This document shows positions 4,183 to 5,130 of a stretch of 5,130 nucleotides of DNA, piece by piece. The translations under genes and the position numbers were made by a program. Under the pieces are notes generated by a model. It ran no database searches. It was not told where the DNA came from and saw only the letters and a program-made list of their open reading frames with translations. Numbering within the stretch: the first letter of the stretch is position 1; each line of letters opens with the position of its first letter. The stretch is from JBMNNU01 sp050942695. Its GTDB lineage: Bacteria; Chloroflexota; UBA6077. The stretch lies in the NCBI GenBank assembly GCA_050942695.1, contig JBMNNU010000241.1, forward strand, positions 1 to 5,130, written 5' to 3'.

Positions 4183-5130
4183 ATGAGGGGCAACGTGAAA
4201 ATAGGACTGATTCTTGTCGCGACGCTCGCGGCAGTGCTCGCGATAGGCTACATGAGCGGATTCGGCAGGGTATCGCCAGCACAAGCCACGGTTGCTCAGG
4301 CCGAAACGCCCCGTACCAGCCAGCCGAAGGTTTCACAGGATGAACTAGCGGCGCAGGTAGCTGGCAACTCCACCTTCGCCTTCGACCTTTACGGCGCCAT
4401 CCGGCAGCAAGACGGCAACCTCTTTTACTCGCCATTCAGCGTGTCGCTTGCACTTGCCATGGCTTATGCAGGTGCCAGAGGGGAGACCGAAGCCCAGATG
4501 GCAAAGGTTCTCCACTACGCTCTGCCTCAGGACCGCCTGCATCCCGTATTTAACTCCCTGGATCAGCAGTTGGCTGGCAGAGGCGATGGCGCCCAAGGCC
4601 AAGACGGCAAAGGCTTCCGTCTGAAGATAGCTAACTCCATCTGGGGCCAAGCTGGCTACCAGTTCCTGCCCCAATACCTGGAGACCCTAGCAAGCAGCTA
4701 CGGCGCTGGACTTAGGTTGGCGGACTTCGTAAAGGCACCCGAGCCAGCGCGAATAGCCATTAACGATTGGGTCGAGAAGCAGACGGAGGAGAAGATCCAG
4801 GATCTGTTGCCCAAGGGTGTGATCGACGAGTTGACCCGGCTTGTGCTGGTCAACGCCATCTACTTCAACGCAGCCTGGAAGTATCCCTTCGAAAATGCGA
4901 GCACCCGCCCAGTCCCATTCACGCTCCTAGACGGCAGTCAGACCGACGTCCCGATGATGTCCCAGACCAAGTCGCTATCCTATGCACAGGGCGAGGGCTA
5001 CCAGGCAGTTGAGCTGCCCTACGACGGCGACGAGCTGTCGATGGTGGTATTGCTGCCTGACTCAGGGTCTTTCGAACAGTTCGAAGGCTCTCTTACTTAT
5101 GAGCGTGTGGAGAATGCCCTGAAAGGGCTT
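4183..5130 (+). CDS. Exported serpin, 3' end beyond the window
   Basis: The frame is open from ATG 4183 to the window end, giving the first 316 residues of a serpin (the superfamily of suicide inhibitors mostly of serine proteases). Residues 1-28 form an export signal: Arg2 and Lys6, then a hydrophobic run from Ile7. A likely signal peptidase I site is Ala33-Gln-Ala35 before Thr36; otherwise the segment is a membrane anchor. The region 36-55 is a hydrophilic linker. Serpin hallmarks follow: NLFYSPFSVSLALAMAYAGA (79-98), the helix-B block; RGETEAQM; KIANSIWGQ (148-156); INDWVEKQTEEKIQDLLP (193-210); LVLVNAIYFNAAWKYPF (220-236); and VELPYDGDELSMVVLLPD near residue 290. Serpins run about 370-420 residues, so the hinge, reactive-centre loop and final strands lie outside the window. 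Inhibitory activity and target protease therefore cannot be judged. A Gly/Gln/Asp-rich insertion (about 132-144) is a probable surface loop. Its own ribosome binding site and divergent position suggest independent expression. Confidence 0.93.
   Translation, partial: MRGNVKIGLILVATLAAVLAIGYMSGFGRVSPAQATVAQAETPRTSQPKVSQDELAAQVAGNSTFAFDLYGAIRQQDGNLFYSPFSVSLALAMAYAGARGETEAQMAKVLHYALPQDRLHPVFNSLDQQLAGRGDGAQGQDGKGFRLKIANSIWGQAGYQFLPQYLETLASSYGAGLRLADFVKAPEPARIAINDWVEKQTEEKIQDLLPKGVIDELTRLVLVNAIYFNAAWKYPFENASTRPVPFTLLDGSQTDVPMMSQTKSLSYAQGEGYQAVELPYDGDELSMVVLLPDSGSFEQFEGSLTYERVENALKGL

Noticed and set aside
1..5130. CRISPR array, tRNA, rRNA or insertion sequence
   Set aside because: No regularly spaced direct repeats, tRNA cloverleaf, rRNA segment or transposase motif was seen on either strand.

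Overview
The window is bacterial DNA of moderate GC with compact operons, strong GAGGAGG-type ribosome binding sites and several families common in anaerobes: a DUF1847 metal-binding protein, a DUF4213/DUF364 protein, a 2[4Fe-4S] ferredoxin-like protein and remnants of an Mrp/NBP35 ATPase. An exported serpin is also present. This mix suggests an obligate anaerobe, possibly Chloroflexota/Dehalococcoidia or a similar sediment lineage, but the taxonomic guess is low confidence.

Layout. Bases 1-132 hold the edge of something outside the window and end in a long hairpin with a T tract, a probable intrinsic terminator. A near-consensus sigma-70 promoter follows (TTGACA at 206-211, 17-base spacer, TATTAT at 229-234). 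Its -10 box lies inside a perfect 10+10 bp inverted repeat (229-252), a probable operator. The promoter reads rightward into a decayed Mrp/NBP35-type P-loop ATPase gene (about 309-640), which has lost its N-terminal half, has an internal deletion with a frame change and carries a stop codon. Its original stop codon still overlaps the start of the next gene (TGATG). Three apparently intact genes follow in tight order: DUF1847 (640-1275), DUF4213/DUF364 (1286-2023) and a ferredoxin-like protein with a long Arg-rich tail (2032-2493).

On the opposite strand and convergent with that operon is an ATPase subunit of the MalK/UgpC/MsmX sugar-type ABC importers (2550-3653), with no permease or binding-protein gene in view. 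A 529-base intergenic stretch (3654-4182) separates it from a divergent serpin gene (4183 to beyond 5130), which has a signal peptide and is cut off by the window end before its reactive-centre loop.

How they fit together. The left operon looks like a metal or Fe-S cofactor handling unit under one regulated promoter: an Mrp-type Fe-S carrier (now broken), a Cys-rich metal-binding protein, a putative metal-chelate protein and a ferredoxin. This role is inferred from the families and the gene order. The ABC ATPase and the serpin are probably independent units. The most notable observations are the in-place decay of the mrp gene under a well-preserved promoter/operator, and the uncharacterised metal cluster itself.
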